A stretch of DNA of 29,879 bases from a virus. The notes under the pieces were generated by a model. The model searched no databases. It was not told the origin of the DNA and saw only the letters and a program-made list of their open reading frames with translations. The number at the start of each line of letters is the position of its first letter. Positions within the stretch are counted from its first letter, which is position 1. The stretch spans positions 1 to 29,879 of IMG/VR virus record IMGVR_UViG_3300032116_000966; one strand, written 5' to 3'. Shown one piece after another: positions 21,475-29,879 of this stretch. The translations under genes and the position numbers were made by a program.

Positions 21475-24400
21475 TCCACGCAAGGCTGCCGCCAAGTTGT
21501 TTGAGGTGAACCCCGAGGCTATCGGGCGTTCGTGGGATCAGACTCCGTCTGGCGGTAAGGTCGCTGGCCGGGCTGGCAAAGACATTCGCGGCGGCACCCT
21601 TCGGGACGTTCTGCAGCAGGCCCTCGAAAACCCCCAGGCGACGGGCGGAGACCGCACCAAGTACATCACCGATGTCGCCGCCCTGCTTCGGCAGTATGTG
21701 TTCAGCGACAGTCTCAGCAAGAGGATCGAGGCACAGAGCGCCTACGCCGATTTGAGCCCCGAGGCCCGGCAGCAGGTTGATGCCCTGATTGTTGCCGCCA
21801 ATCCAAACCCCCGGGGCAAGCGAGGCTTGTCGGAGTCCGCCAGGGAACTGCTAGAGACCCTGCAGGGGCAGCCGATGTCTGCTGAAAGGCGGGCTGCGGT
21901 TGAGGCCGCATCGCAGTTTGAGGGCTTCTCGGCGGAACAGCGGAAGCCTGATGCCCCGTTCTCTCGGGAGGCACCTGCAGAACTTCCTCCCCCTGGCCAG
22001 AGCGAGAACCTCATACTGCGTGGCCTGTATGCAGAGGCCAGAAGCAAGGGGCTGACAACGAGTGCCTCCGTGGGCGACTACGTCAGCAAGCGATACAAGG
22101 AGATTCAGGCGCAGACCGCTGGCCGTCCGGTCACTGCCCCGGAGACTCGGCCACGGTTTCGAGGTGGCCCCGAAACTATCTCTGTACCGGCACAGCCTAC
22201 CCCAGAGCAGTTTGAGATGGCTCGGCAGAGGTTTCCTGCTCTGTACGAGAAAAAGCGCGCTGCGAATCCCAGCCTGCCGCCTCTCGAAAGCCTCATGCCC
22301 GATGAAATTGACGCACAGATTCTCCGGGCCTGGAGGCGATCTTCCGAGGACGACTTCGGTCGCACTCGCTCCGCTGATCCTCGCAAGTGGTCCATTCCGA
22401 ACGATGACAGTGCTGCACTGGCTGCCGCCAGGAAACTGGAGCGAGGAGAGAGGCTGACTGCGGGCGAGAGGAAGGCCCTTAGCGGATCTGAGCCCAGCAG
22501 CAGCATGACCCGCCGGGATCTCGGAGAAGGGTCGCCGCTCCAGACCTACTCCAAGAACTTCGTGTCTGTCGTAGGGTTTGACCCCTGGATGCCTGCGGAC
22601 GAGTTCAACGCCATCGCCAGCCGTGGCAGGCCGTCGTCTCGCCCAGAAAACATCGTGGGCCTCGGCGGCAAACAGCCTCAAGCCGGTGAGTTGGGCGTTG
22701 ATGACGACTCGTCTGTTATCGACGGCATCTCCCGAGGCAGCCTGCCTGGCGAACTCAAGGCGGAAACGCGACCGCTACAGTCCAAGCCAGGCCGGGCACC
22801 CAGCGCAGGGCGAATCAAGGGGCTATCCAAGCGAGCCGTGGAGCATCTTTACACCGAGATCCTGCGGGCTGCCGGTGTCGAGAAGTCCATTCGAGATGCG
22901 GGCGGGAACATCAAGGATGTGCAGTCTGCATTCCTGAAGCCACCAGCACGATACGGCTTCAAGACTCCAGACGAGATGGCGGACTTCGCCATCCGAGTCT
23001 TGGAGAAGGACAAGCCGATCCCGGAGGCGATGCTGGACGCTGTTCGGGAGCCGCTTCGTCGCCAGTTCGCGGAGACATGGGGCGAGGACATGGGGCTTTC
23101 GAGCCTGCCGAAGGCCGAGGGCCAGCAGGTTGCTCGCCCGATTAGCGTCGATGACATGCGTGCCCGCCTGCTTGGTCGGCCGGGTGCGGCTCGTCCTGCT
23201 GTGCAGGGGGCACAAGCCGCCCCGCAAGCCCCGGCTCGCCCGGCCCTCGACCCCGACTGGGACAACCCCGAGATTCAGAGGCAAAAGCGGATCGAGGCCG
23301 CCCAGCAGCGTGCAGAGGAACTGGCACGGCAGGTGGAGTCGCTTCCTGATGATGTCGAGTCGCTCGAAGTTCCGCCCACATCGGATGCCCTGCTGCGCGG
23401 GGACCAAGACGCTCTCGGAATGGCGGACGAGATTGACGAGTTTGGGGAACTGTTCAGAAATCCCCAGGCCCCCGAGACGCCACCCCAGGCCGCACCCCAG
23501 AAGCCTACCCAGACTCAAGTAGGCCAGGACGACGCTCCTGTCCTGCAGCCTGGAGCCACGACCGACGATGTCAACGCCGCCCTGAGTGCCGCATCGGCAG
23601 GTGACATTGACGCCCCGCCGCCGGGTGCTTTCTCAGAGCAGGGCCGTCAGAGGCTGGCTGGCAAGCAGGCGGCCAAGCAGCAGGCACAGGCCAAGCCGGT
23701 TCAGCAAGGGCCCGCTGCACCGAAGCCGCCGCCACGCGGAGGCGGACGAGGCCCGAACGACCGGCTGGCGACATACGTCAAAGACGCTCAGAAGTTTGCG
23801 AACCATATCGCCAACGCCCCAGAAGATAGCCCAGCGTTCCGCAGTGCGTTGGCCCGCTATCAGGAAATGCGTGGCATGGCTGGGCAGTTCCCCAACGATC
23901 CGCAGGCCCAGACCATCGCTGCCAGGTGGGCCTCTGAGGTCATTGGCCCCATGGAGCAGGCTCTCAGCAAGAGGTTCCCCAACGGCGTTCCTGCCAGGTC
24001 AGGGCCGTCCGCCCCAGGGGCCCCAATCGACCCGCTGGCGAGTGCATCCACGACTCAGGTCGGCACGCCCGCAGATACGCCCTCAGTTGGAGCGGCTGGA
24101 TCCAGTACTCCGAGCCCAACTGTGACTCCAGATCCGGCGGCAACTCCGGCACCGGCAACTCCAGCCCCGGACTCCGGGTTCACGCAGCCGCCCCGTCCGG
24201 TGACGGCGGATCAGATGGCTAGGGGCGTGCGGGCCTTCCGGGGACGAAACGGCCGAAATCCCACTCCTGCAGAGATGCGGCAGATCGAACAGGCCCTGCA
24301 GGTGGGCACCATGGGCGATCCCGCTATCAAGCCGTGGACTGACAAGATCAACGACTTCAGCACCACTGCGCTGGATGACCAGCGGGCCGCACGACGGTCG

Positions 24401-25252
24401 CAGCAGGAGATGGAGATCGACGCTTTCATGCGGCAGAGGCAGACCCAGCCAGTCCTCGATGACCTGCCGCTCCCCGAGAGTTCAGGTCGATCCGCAAACC
24501 CAGGCCAGGTCGTCCAGGACGCCGAACAAGCAGCGGCCAACGTGGACGCCGCCAAGGCCACTAAGGACGTTGAGTCCGACAAGGCGGTTGCGGTTGCCAC
24601 GGATGCAGCCAGGACTGCTGACGCTGAGTCCGCAGCCAAGAAGGCCGAGGACGCCGCCAACGCTCAGACCAACCCGCAGCCCCAGCGGGCTGGGGAGTCC
24701 GGGAAGCCTGGCCTGCGATCACGAGAGTGGGAAAGGCTCAAGCGGGAGGAACTGGACTACTTCGTCAAACTGCCGTTCCGGGCTGGCTACAGCGCCATTG
24801 GTGCTGGGGTCAACCAACTCTGGAGGAACAAACTCGCACTCACGGCTGCTGGTGCAGGTCTGTATGCCGCCAGTGCCAATCGGGAAAACCTCCCCGAATG
24901 GATGCTTCCAGTCGCAGATGCTGGCGACAAGATGCGGGAACTGCCAGGGCGAGCCTACGACGCCGCCAAGGCTGCTGCCCGACGGATACTCCCGGACGGC
25001 GGGAACGGCTCTGGCCCTGGCGGAACACCGGGCGGAATGCCTGGCGGGGCCGGAATCTTCCCGGTCGGGCTGTCGGAAGATGGCCCTTTCCCCGGCGACG
25101 AGGGCATAAACATGGTGCCGCCAGAGATGATGGTGCCAGCGGAGTACGACACCAACGACTCCCTGGACCGAATCCGCCGGATCATCTCGACCACTCGGCC
25201 CGGTGGCCGGATCCCAACGGGCACGATGCAAAGGCCCACAACCTACTACTGA
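21467..25252 (+). CDS. Very large internal/ejection protein candidate (1261 residues)
   Basis: The N-terminal 500 residues alternate helical segments (DVLQQALENPQATGGDRTKY, LSPEARQQVDALIVAANP) with polar linkers; the middle is long, Pro/Ala/Gln-rich and probably disordered (APQAPARPALDPDW, TPSPTVTPDPAATPAPATPA). A helical Ala/Lys/Asp region (DAAKATKDVESDKAVAVATD) leads to a more hydrophobic patch at about residues 1098-1150 (LPFRAGYSAIGAGVNQLW, LALTAAGAGLYAASA), which could contact or cross a membrane during ejection. The tail is Gly-rich. No enzymatic motif was identified. Size and position beside two other giants fit podovirus ejection proteins. Confidence 0.7.
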   Translation: MADPRKAAAKLFEVNPEAIGRSWDQTPSGGKVAGRAGKDIRGGTLRDVLQQALENPQATGGDRTKYITDVAALLRQYVFSDSLSKRIEAQSAYADLSPEARQQVDALIVAANPNPRGKRGLSESARELLETLQGQPMSAERRAAVEAASQFEGFSAEQRKPDAPFSREAPAELPPPGQSENLILRGLYAEARSKGLTTSASVGDYVSKRYKEIQAQTAGRPVTAPETRPRFRGGPETISVPAQPTPEQFEMARQRFPALYEKKRAANPSLPPLESLMPDEIDAQILRAWRRSSEDDFGRTRSADPRKWSIPNDDSAALAAARKLERGERLTAGERKALSGSEPSSSMTRRDLGEGSPLQTYSKNFVSVVGFDPWMPADEFNAIASRGRPSSRPENIVGLGGKQPQAGELGVDDDSSVIDGISRGSLPGELKAETRPLQSKPGRAPSAGRIKGLSKRAVEHLYTEILRAAGVEKSIRDAGGNIKDVQSAFLKPPARYGFKTPDEMADFAIRVLEKDKPIPEAMLDAVREPLRRQFAETWGEDMGLSSLPKAEGQQVARPISVDDMRARLLGRPGAARPAVQGAQAAPQAPARPALDPDWDNPEIQRQKRIEAAQQRAEELARQVESLPDDVESLEVPPTSDALLRGDQDALGMADEIDEFGELFRNPQAPETPPQAAPQKPTQTQVGQDDAPVLQPGATTDDVNAALSAASAGDIDAPPPGAFSEQGRQRLAGKQAAKQQAQAKPVQQGPAAPKPPPRGGGRGPNDRLATYVKDAQKFANHIANAPEDSPAFRSALARYQEMRGMAGQFPNDPQAQTIAARWASEVIGPMEQALSKRFPNGVPARSGPSAPGAPIDPLASASTTQVGTPADTPSVGAAGSSTPSPTVTPDPAATPAPATPAPDSGFTQPPRPVTADQMARGVRAFRGRNGRNPTPAEMRQIEQALQVGTMGDPAIKPWTDKINDFSTTALDDQRAARRSQQEMEIDAFMRQRQTQPVLDDLPLPESSGRSANPGQVVQDAEQAAANVDAAKATKDVESDKAVAVATDAARTADAESAAKKAEDAANAQTNPQPQRAGESGKPGLRSREWERLKREELDYFVKLPFRAGYSAIGAGVNQLWRNKLALTAAGAGLYAASANRENLPEWMLPVADAGDKMRELPGRAYDAAKAAARRILPDGGNGSGPGGTPGGMPGGAGIFPVGLSEDGPFPGDEGINMVPPEMMVPAEYDTNDSLDRIRRIISTTRPGGRIPTGTMQRPTTYY

Positions 25253-25255
25253 GCC

Positions 25256-27184
25256 ATGAGCAATATCATTCGAGATCAGCAGCGTAGGCGACTTGGGCTA
25301 CCCGACCCGAACGAGGTGCCGTTCCCGGAACAGGCCCGTGACGTCAAGAACTGGATGGAGCGAAGGACCTCGGCGGACATCGAGCCAAGGCCGGTGCCCG
25401 CCATCCCAGGTCAGGTCGGCGGTGGTCCGCCCGATGGCTATGGCTCGGTCAGCCTAGATGGCGATCCGGCGGACGCATACAACTCGCCCGATCTTCATGT
25501 GGCCATGGACGGCATGATGGCCGGGATGTTCCCGCAGCAGCCGGACATGGTCCCGGAAGATCCCCCGATGGCTCCGCCGGACCTGCCTACGCACTACGAT
25601 CCCGCCGAAGAAGCCAAGCGAAAGCAGAGTTACTGGGCCAACTCCCCGGCGGCCAGGGACTTCGAGCATCGGTACCCCAAGAACGAGTACTCGGATGTCA
25701 GCCCTCGTCCTCAGGGCCCTTTCCCCACCCAGCAGGCAGCGGCACAGTCACTTCGGCCAGTCGGCAGCCCGCCTCCTGCCCCGGAGCCTACCCGCATCGC
25801 CACGCCAGCAGAGGCTGACGAGATGATGAAGGAGGCCGGTGCCGTCCAGATGCCGCCCTACAGGCGGTGGGTGGACTCGACCGGCCGGTACGCCGTTGTC
25901 GGACGAGCCGTGGGGTACGAGAACGGGGATGTCATCATCCAACGCCAAGACGGCAGCACCGTGGCGGTCGCCATGGACAAACTCAATCCCTACGACCAAG
26001 GGTACACCCAAAGCGTCCTCCCGCAGTCTCGGGTGGCACGGCAGCCGACGCCCGCAGCCCCTGTTGCTGCTGCCGCTCCGGCACCTGCCGCTGCTCCGAC
26101 TGTAGCAGCCACGCCGCCCGCCCCACGCAACGCTGGCCCTGAGTCGCTTGTGCCTGGCCCAGGCGAGGAGTTGGAGGCCGACGCCCCTGCCGCCGCAGAG
26201 AACCGGGCCAGGCCCGTCCCCATGCCTGGAACACCAGAGAATCGTGAGCGGTTCCTGGCCAGAACCTGGCCACAGATCGGACATGCGGCCGAGAGCCATG
26301 GGCTGTTCCTCGAAGATCGCCAGACCAAGAACGGGGATCGCATCCCCGGGCTGCGCTCGATCTACAACAATGCCGCACAGCAGGGTGGCCACGAGGCCGG
26401 AGTGCGGGCTATCAACATGGCCCTCATGGCTGTCCGCACCGAAATGCGTGCCGCCAGAGAACAGGAAAAGCAGCAGAGAATCGCGGAGTTCAAGCAAGCC
26501 AGGATGATGGGCGTCGCTCCGCAGGCATATCAGCAGTACCGCAGCATGTCGTTTGCCAACGATGAGCAGCGACTGGCATTCCTGACCATGATGCACTCGC
26601 AGAATCCCTATATGGGTTGGGGCAACCTTGCCGCCATGGAGATGCGGAATCAGGCGGGAGCCCAGCAGGCCGGGGCCTTGGGCGGCGATGACCAGCCCCT
26701 GCCCGCCGCGAGGGAGGCCCAGAACCTGGCTATCATCAACGCCGCCCCCGTCGGGCCAGGGACGCTGGCTGCGTTCACCAACCACTACCAAAGCACACAG
26801 GCTGGCAGGGCCAACCCGAATGGTGCCAAGCCGTACCTCAAGACCGCTGGGTCGGTGAAGTACAAGGAGTTGCACGGCAACCCGAACCTGACGCCTGAGC
26901 AGGACGCATTCGTCCGCGAGTATTTGCAACTGTACCCCACCTATCAGGCGTTCCGCGCTCAGTTGGGAATCCCGGACACCCCCGCCAATCGGCAGTGGTG
27001 GGAGTCCAAGACCGACAAGAAGGCTGAAGGGCTTGGAGAGCGAGCCTTGAACGCCGTCACTCAAGGGGCGAGTGCGGCCGGTGCTGCCGGTCAGCAACTT
27101 TGGAACTATGCGTTTCCGCCGAAGCCGGAGGATAACGCTGTCGCTGACGGCAAGAAGCCCGGACGAAGGCCCTTCGACAAGTAG
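25256..27184 (+). CDS. Large virion protein candidate carrying an SHD1-like domain
   Basis: 642 residues. Residues about 203-250 read as an SHD1 (SLA1 homology domain 1): RRWVDSTGRYAVVGRAVGY, then NGDVIIQRQDGSTVAVAMDK, then LNPYDQGY; the family pattern is R.W.D..G...V.A..V....G.V.L...DG..V.V....L...D..Y. SHD1 is a small beta-rich domain common in planctomycete proteins. Residues 435-470 hold the motif shared with the gene at 5086. Flanks are Pro/Ala/Met-rich linkers; residues 325-430 are helical. The C-terminus is helical with a Gly/Ala patch (ALNAVTQGASAAGAAGQQLW). Its place among giant proteins suggests a virion or ejected protein that meets host components (inference). Confidence 0.75.
   Translation: MSNIIRDQQRRRLGLPDPNEVPFPEQARDVKNWMERRTSADIEPRPVPAIPGQVGGGPPDGYGSVSLDGDPADAYNSPDLHVAMDGMMAGMFPQQPDMVPEDPPMAPPDLPTHYDPAEEAKRKQSYWANSPAARDFEHRYPKNEYSDVSPRPQGPFPTQQAAAQSLRPVGSPPPAPEPTRIATPAEADEMMKEAGAVQMPPYRRWVDSTGRYAVVGRAVGYENGDVIIQRQDGSTVAVAMDKLNPYDQGYTQSVLPQSRVARQPTPAAPVAAAAPAPAAAPTVAATPPAPRNAGPESLVPGPGEELEADAPAAAENRARPVPMPGTPENRERFLARTWPQIGHAAESHGLFLEDRQTKNGDRIPGLRSIYNNAAQQGGHEAGVRAINMALMAVRTEMRAAREQEKQQRIAEFKQARMMGVAPQAYQQYRSMSFANDEQRLAFLTMMHSQNPYMGWGNLAAMEMRNQAGAQQAGALGGDDQPLPAAREAQNLAIINAAPVGPGTLAAFTNHYQSTQAGRANPNGAKPYLKTAGSVKYKELHGNPNLTPEQDAFVREYLQLYPTYQAFRAQLGIPDTPANRQWWESKTDKKAEGLGERALNAVTQGASAAGAAGQQLWNYAFPPKPEDNAVADGKKPGRRPFDK
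26558..26665 (+). repeat. Motif cassette shared with the gene at 5086 (copy B)
   Basis: 108 bases inside the 642-residue protein gene, matching 5185-5286 with two extra codons (NPYMGWGN against TPGWGN). This copy lacks the flanking 32-base repeats found around copy A, so it is more likely the older or donor copy (inference). Confidence 0.9.
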
Positions 27185-27186
27185 AG

Positions 27187-29879
27187 ATGGATCTTCTGCA
27201 GCCCGAGTCCCCGAGGCGAACACGACGGAAGCCTATCGGGATTGGGCTTTACGGAGAAGGATCTCTCTACACAGACGATCCCGTTGAGCAGGAGTCTCTG
27301 GACCCTGCTATCCGGGACGAGATGCTGGACAATCTGTCCCAGTCTTCTGGCCAGGGCATCTCTGCCGCCCTGCAGGCCATCGACACGCCGCGTGCCTACT
27401 TCCAAGGCTGGCTGGCGGGCAAGCCTGGAGAGCGGGTCTCTGGCGAAGAACTGCTCGACACATACGGGCTGCTGCCCAGCGAGCATGCGATGGGCGGCTG
27501 GGGCAGGCCGCTGGCGGGGTTCGCAGCCGAGGCACTGGGCGACCCGCTCAATATCTTCACGCTGGGTGGATCGGCCCTCTCCAAGGCCGGGCGGGCCGCC
27601 AAAGCCGCCGGGATGCTGGACGACGCGACTCGTGTAGCCAGCCGCGAACTGCTCTCTAGCGGCGGGGAACTCGGGGCGTTCGGCAGAAACGCTGCCCGGT
27701 CGTGGCAGGACAACTTCGGCAAGGGCCTAGCGGACCTCACGGACGCAGACCTGGCAGCCCGGCCGCTCGTTGGAAGGCGGATGGCCCAGCGGAGCCTGAC
27801 GCTCGAAGACCTCATCGACGCCCAGCCCAACAGGGCCGATGCCATCCAGAAGATCGAGAACTGGGCAGGAGCCGGGCAGTACAACAACCTGCGAGGTCGG
27901 AGGCTGGGCGGCGACATCGGGATCGGACTGCCATTCCGCAGCCCAGCCATCACCGGCAACATCCCAGTGCTAGGCGAGTACCTGAGTGGCGGCCTCGACC
28001 GGCTCGGTCAGATGGCCCGGTGGTCAGGCCCAGGTCGGTTTGCCACATCGCTGTTCGACAACTCCGTGGCTGGCAACACCGAGGAGGGCGGGCAGATCCT
28101 CGCCAAGCAGGTGTCTGCAGCCAGGCAGCAGGGAGAGGAGGCCGGTCGCCGGATCGCAGCCGACGCCCTGCAGAAACTGCCCGAGAACGCCTTCACGCCC
28201 GACACGCAGCAACTGCTCCGCCGTGTGCTGGCCGGGCCCAACGTCGCATCAGCCAGCGACATGCAGTTCGTGGCTCGCAGGCCCGAGTTGCAAGAGTTCG
28301 TGGATCGCTGGAAGTCCATGGCCCCTGACTACATTCAGCGCAGCAAGGCCGCTGGCATCGGCAGTGCGGAACTGAAGGATCCGTTCGGCACAGACTACTT
28401 CCCGCGTCACGCCAACAAGAACCTGTTCCCCGGAATGAAATCCGGCCCAGGCAAGGGCAACCTGGACTTCTCCACGCTGACTGGGGACCAACTCGCACGG
28501 GCCGACGAACTCAAGATGCCGGGCGGAGAGGCCACCCTGCAGCGGTTGAGCCTTGATCCCAACGTGGCTGGGTTCAATCGCACGGCTGCCAATGACCTGG
28601 AGGCAGCCAAGTACATCAAGGCCGAGGCCGACAAGGAGATTCGCCGGATCTTCCCCACGGGGGCGACACCGACCGGAGGCCCAGTCCCGACCTACAGCAT
28701 GCAGCAGGCCATGGAGGCGGCCCGGACACTGCACCGCATTGACCCCGAGGCCATCAAGAAGGGGTTCCCGTTGTTCGGCTCCAGCGTGGGGGAGGACCTT
28801 ACCCGCTACGTCACCGGCAGGGAGCGGTCGATCCGGGTTGCGAATACCCTGTATGACGCCATCGCCAGCAGTGCCGTGCCGCAGAACTACGGGACGATCT
28901 CGACGCAGGTGCCAGGAGGGGGCTACCGCTCATACACCACAGCCGCCGAGGCCCTGCAGAAACTGGGGCTCCAGTCCACTCCAGACGCCGCAGGAAACCT
29001 GGAGGGTGCCGCCAAGCAACTCCTCGACAGGCTGGAGAAGCGGTTCGGCCCTGGTGCCATCAGCGATCTGAGCAACGTCGCCATAGACGAACGACTGCTG
29101 GAGAGGCTCACGAGGATCAGCGACTTCTACGCCAGCCCGGAGGCCCAGGGGAAACTGATGACTTTCCTCGATGACCTCACTCGGATGTTCAAGGCGAACA
29201 TCTTGGCTTGGCCCGCACGATTTGTTCGTGACTGGTACTCATCCATAGTGTCCAACTTCTACGAAGTCCGCAATCCGATGGACCTTAGGAAGGGCTACCA
29301 GGGGGCGAAGTACCTAATCCAGGGGCAGTACGAGAGGCTGGATCCGATCCTGAGATCCATCTCCCGCTATCAGTCCCTGGGCGACGCAACTGCCAGACGG
29401 CAGGCTTTCCTCTCGGACCTCGCCGCCTCGCAGATTCTGACCGGACGAGGTCTGGCGGATGTTGGCGACGAGTTGGTCAGCGACATGGCTGGCACCGGGC
29501 TCATGTCGGAACTGGTCCCTGGATCTACGCCACGCACCACGCTGGGCTATCAGGTCGGTGACCTGCTGTCCGGCCGCATGCCTCTGTCATCTAGCCGGGC
29601 GTCTTATGCCGAACTGCTCAACGCTGGCAACTGGGCCACGGCAGCCAGGAAACTGCCGGGACAACTGGACCCACGGAATCTCAGCACGACGCTGGCCGAC
29701 AAGGATGTGGTCAATCCAGTGTTGCGATGGAGCAACAAACTCGGGGACACGACGGACGCCATCAACCGGGCAGCAGGCTACATCGCCCTGCTTCGGCAAG
29801 GGCTCGACCCTATGGAGGCGGCCCGCAGGATCAAAGCCTCACAGGTGGACTACAACTCGCTCACCAAGTTTGAACGCAA
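27187..29879 (+). CDS. Giant internal virion/ejection protein (3' end missing)
   Basis: The frame starts at ATG 27187, two bases after the preceding stop, and is open to the window end: 897 codons visible. It is mostly helical with many Arg, Ala, Leu and Gly. Around residues 670-700, MFKANILAWPARFVRDWYSS followed by IVSNFYEVRNP resembles the F.VRN..SN segment of large phage virion proteins. Near the end, DTTDAINRAAGYIALLRQGL and ASQVDYNSLTKFER continue that pattern (D..NR.A....L..G...A......DY..LT.FE). DNA ejection or inner-core assembly is the probable role. No lytic transglycosylase, polymerase or nuclease motif was recognised in the visible part. Confidence 0.75.
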   Translation, partial: MDLLQPESPRRTRRKPIGIGLYGEGSLYTDDPVEQESLDPAIRDEMLDNLSQSSGQGISAALQAIDTPRAYFQGWLAGKPGERVSGEELLDTYGLLPSEHAMGGWGRPLAGFAAEALGDPLNIFTLGGSALSKAGRAAKAAGMLDDATRVASRELLSSGGELGAFGRNAARSWQDNFGKGLADLTDADLAARPLVGRRMAQRSLTLEDLIDAQPNRADAIQKIENWAGAGQYNNLRGRRLGGDIGIGLPFRSPAITGNIPVLGEYLSGGLDRLGQMARWSGPGRFATSLFDNSVAGNTEEGGQILAKQVSAARQQGEEAGRRIAADALQKLPENAFTPDTQQLLRRVLAGPNVASASDMQFVARRPELQEFVDRWKSMAPDYIQRSKAAGIGSAELKDPFGTDYFPRHANKNLFPGMKSGPGKGNLDFSTLTGDQLARADELKMPGGEATLQRLSLDPNVAGFNRTAANDLEAAKYIKAEADKEIRRIFPTGATPTGGPVPTYSMQQAMEAARTLHRIDPEAIKKGFPLFGSSVGEDLTRYVTGRERSIRVANTLYDAIASSAVPQNYGTISTQVPGGGYRSYTTAAEALQKLGLQSTPDAAGNLEGAAKQLLDRLEKRFGPGAISDLSNVAIDERLLERLTRISDFYASPEAQGKLMTFLDDLTRMFKANILAWPARFVRDWYSSIVSNFYEVRNPMDLRKGYQGAKYLIQGQYERLDPILRSISRYQSLGDATARRQAFLSDLAASQILTGRGLADVGDELVSDMAGTGLMSELVPGSTPRTTLGYQVGDLLSGRMPLSSSRASYAELLNAGNWATAARKLPGQLDPRNLSTTLADKDVVNPVLRWSNKLGDTTDAINRAAGYIALLRQGLDPMEAARRIKASQVDYNSLTKFER

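Noticed and set aside
25748-27223. Antisense open frame of 491 codons opposite the SHD1-carrying gene
   Set aside because: The sense strand holds the domain and the duplicated motif in frame; the antisense product is low in recognisable features.
1-29879. CRISPR arrays, tRNA genes, insertion sequences, integrase attachment sites
   Set aside because: No regularly spaced repeats, no cloverleaf-like sequence with a recognisable T-arm, no transposase or integrase motif and no terminal inverted repeats were found by reading; a covariance-model search could still find a divergent tRNA.

Overview
The window reads as the structural half of a tailed, short-tailed (podovirus-type) bacteriophage genome, or a prophage of one. 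All 33 supported genes lie on the + strand, are packed with 1-50 base gaps or ATGA/GTGA overlaps, and most have a high-GC third codon position. No tRNA, rRNA, CRISPR array, integrase, transposase, replication or metabolic gene was seen. No stretch of more than 300 bases lacks a gene; the largest gaps are 75-90 bases and hold a hairpin or a repeated leader.

Layout. (1) Capsid block, 1-2413: a scaffold-like protein cut by the window edge, the major capsid protein and a probable decoration protein, closed by a long hairpin at 2440-2482. (2) Small membrane/secreted block, 2502-5058: a hydrophobic small protein, a 46-residue single-span protein with a GTG start, two more proteins with N-terminal membrane segments, a membrane-anchored papain-like cysteine peptidase, and a nine-cysteine protein. 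(3) Packaging and connector block, 5086-11266: two small unknowns, a zinc-finger protein overlapping the large terminase by 200 bases, the large terminase, a small protein, the portal and a basic protein. (4) Tail block, 11347-19162: a fibre-type protein, a lower-GC repeat-containing fibre, a head-tail adaptor, a probable beta-propeller nozzle of 978 residues, and several small structural unknowns including a cysteine-rich one. (5) Internal or ejected protein block, 19181 to the end: small Gln-rich helical proteins, then three very large proteins (1261, 642 and more than 897 residues), the last running off the window.

Host clue. The 642-residue protein carries a sequence that reads as an SHD1 (SLA1 homology domain 1). 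That domain is unusually frequent in Planctomycetes. With the high GC and the cysteine-rich small proteins, this makes a planctomycete host the best guess, but it is an inference.

Most interesting points: the papain-like peptidase inside a run of membrane proteins, which could be an unconventional, protein-degrading lysis or entry system; a roughly 35-residue motif shared at DNA level between two distant genes and flanked in one of them by 32-base perfect direct repeats; a Gly-x-Gly-Tyr module inserted in both the adaptor and the nozzle; and an 18-base leader identical before two distant genes.
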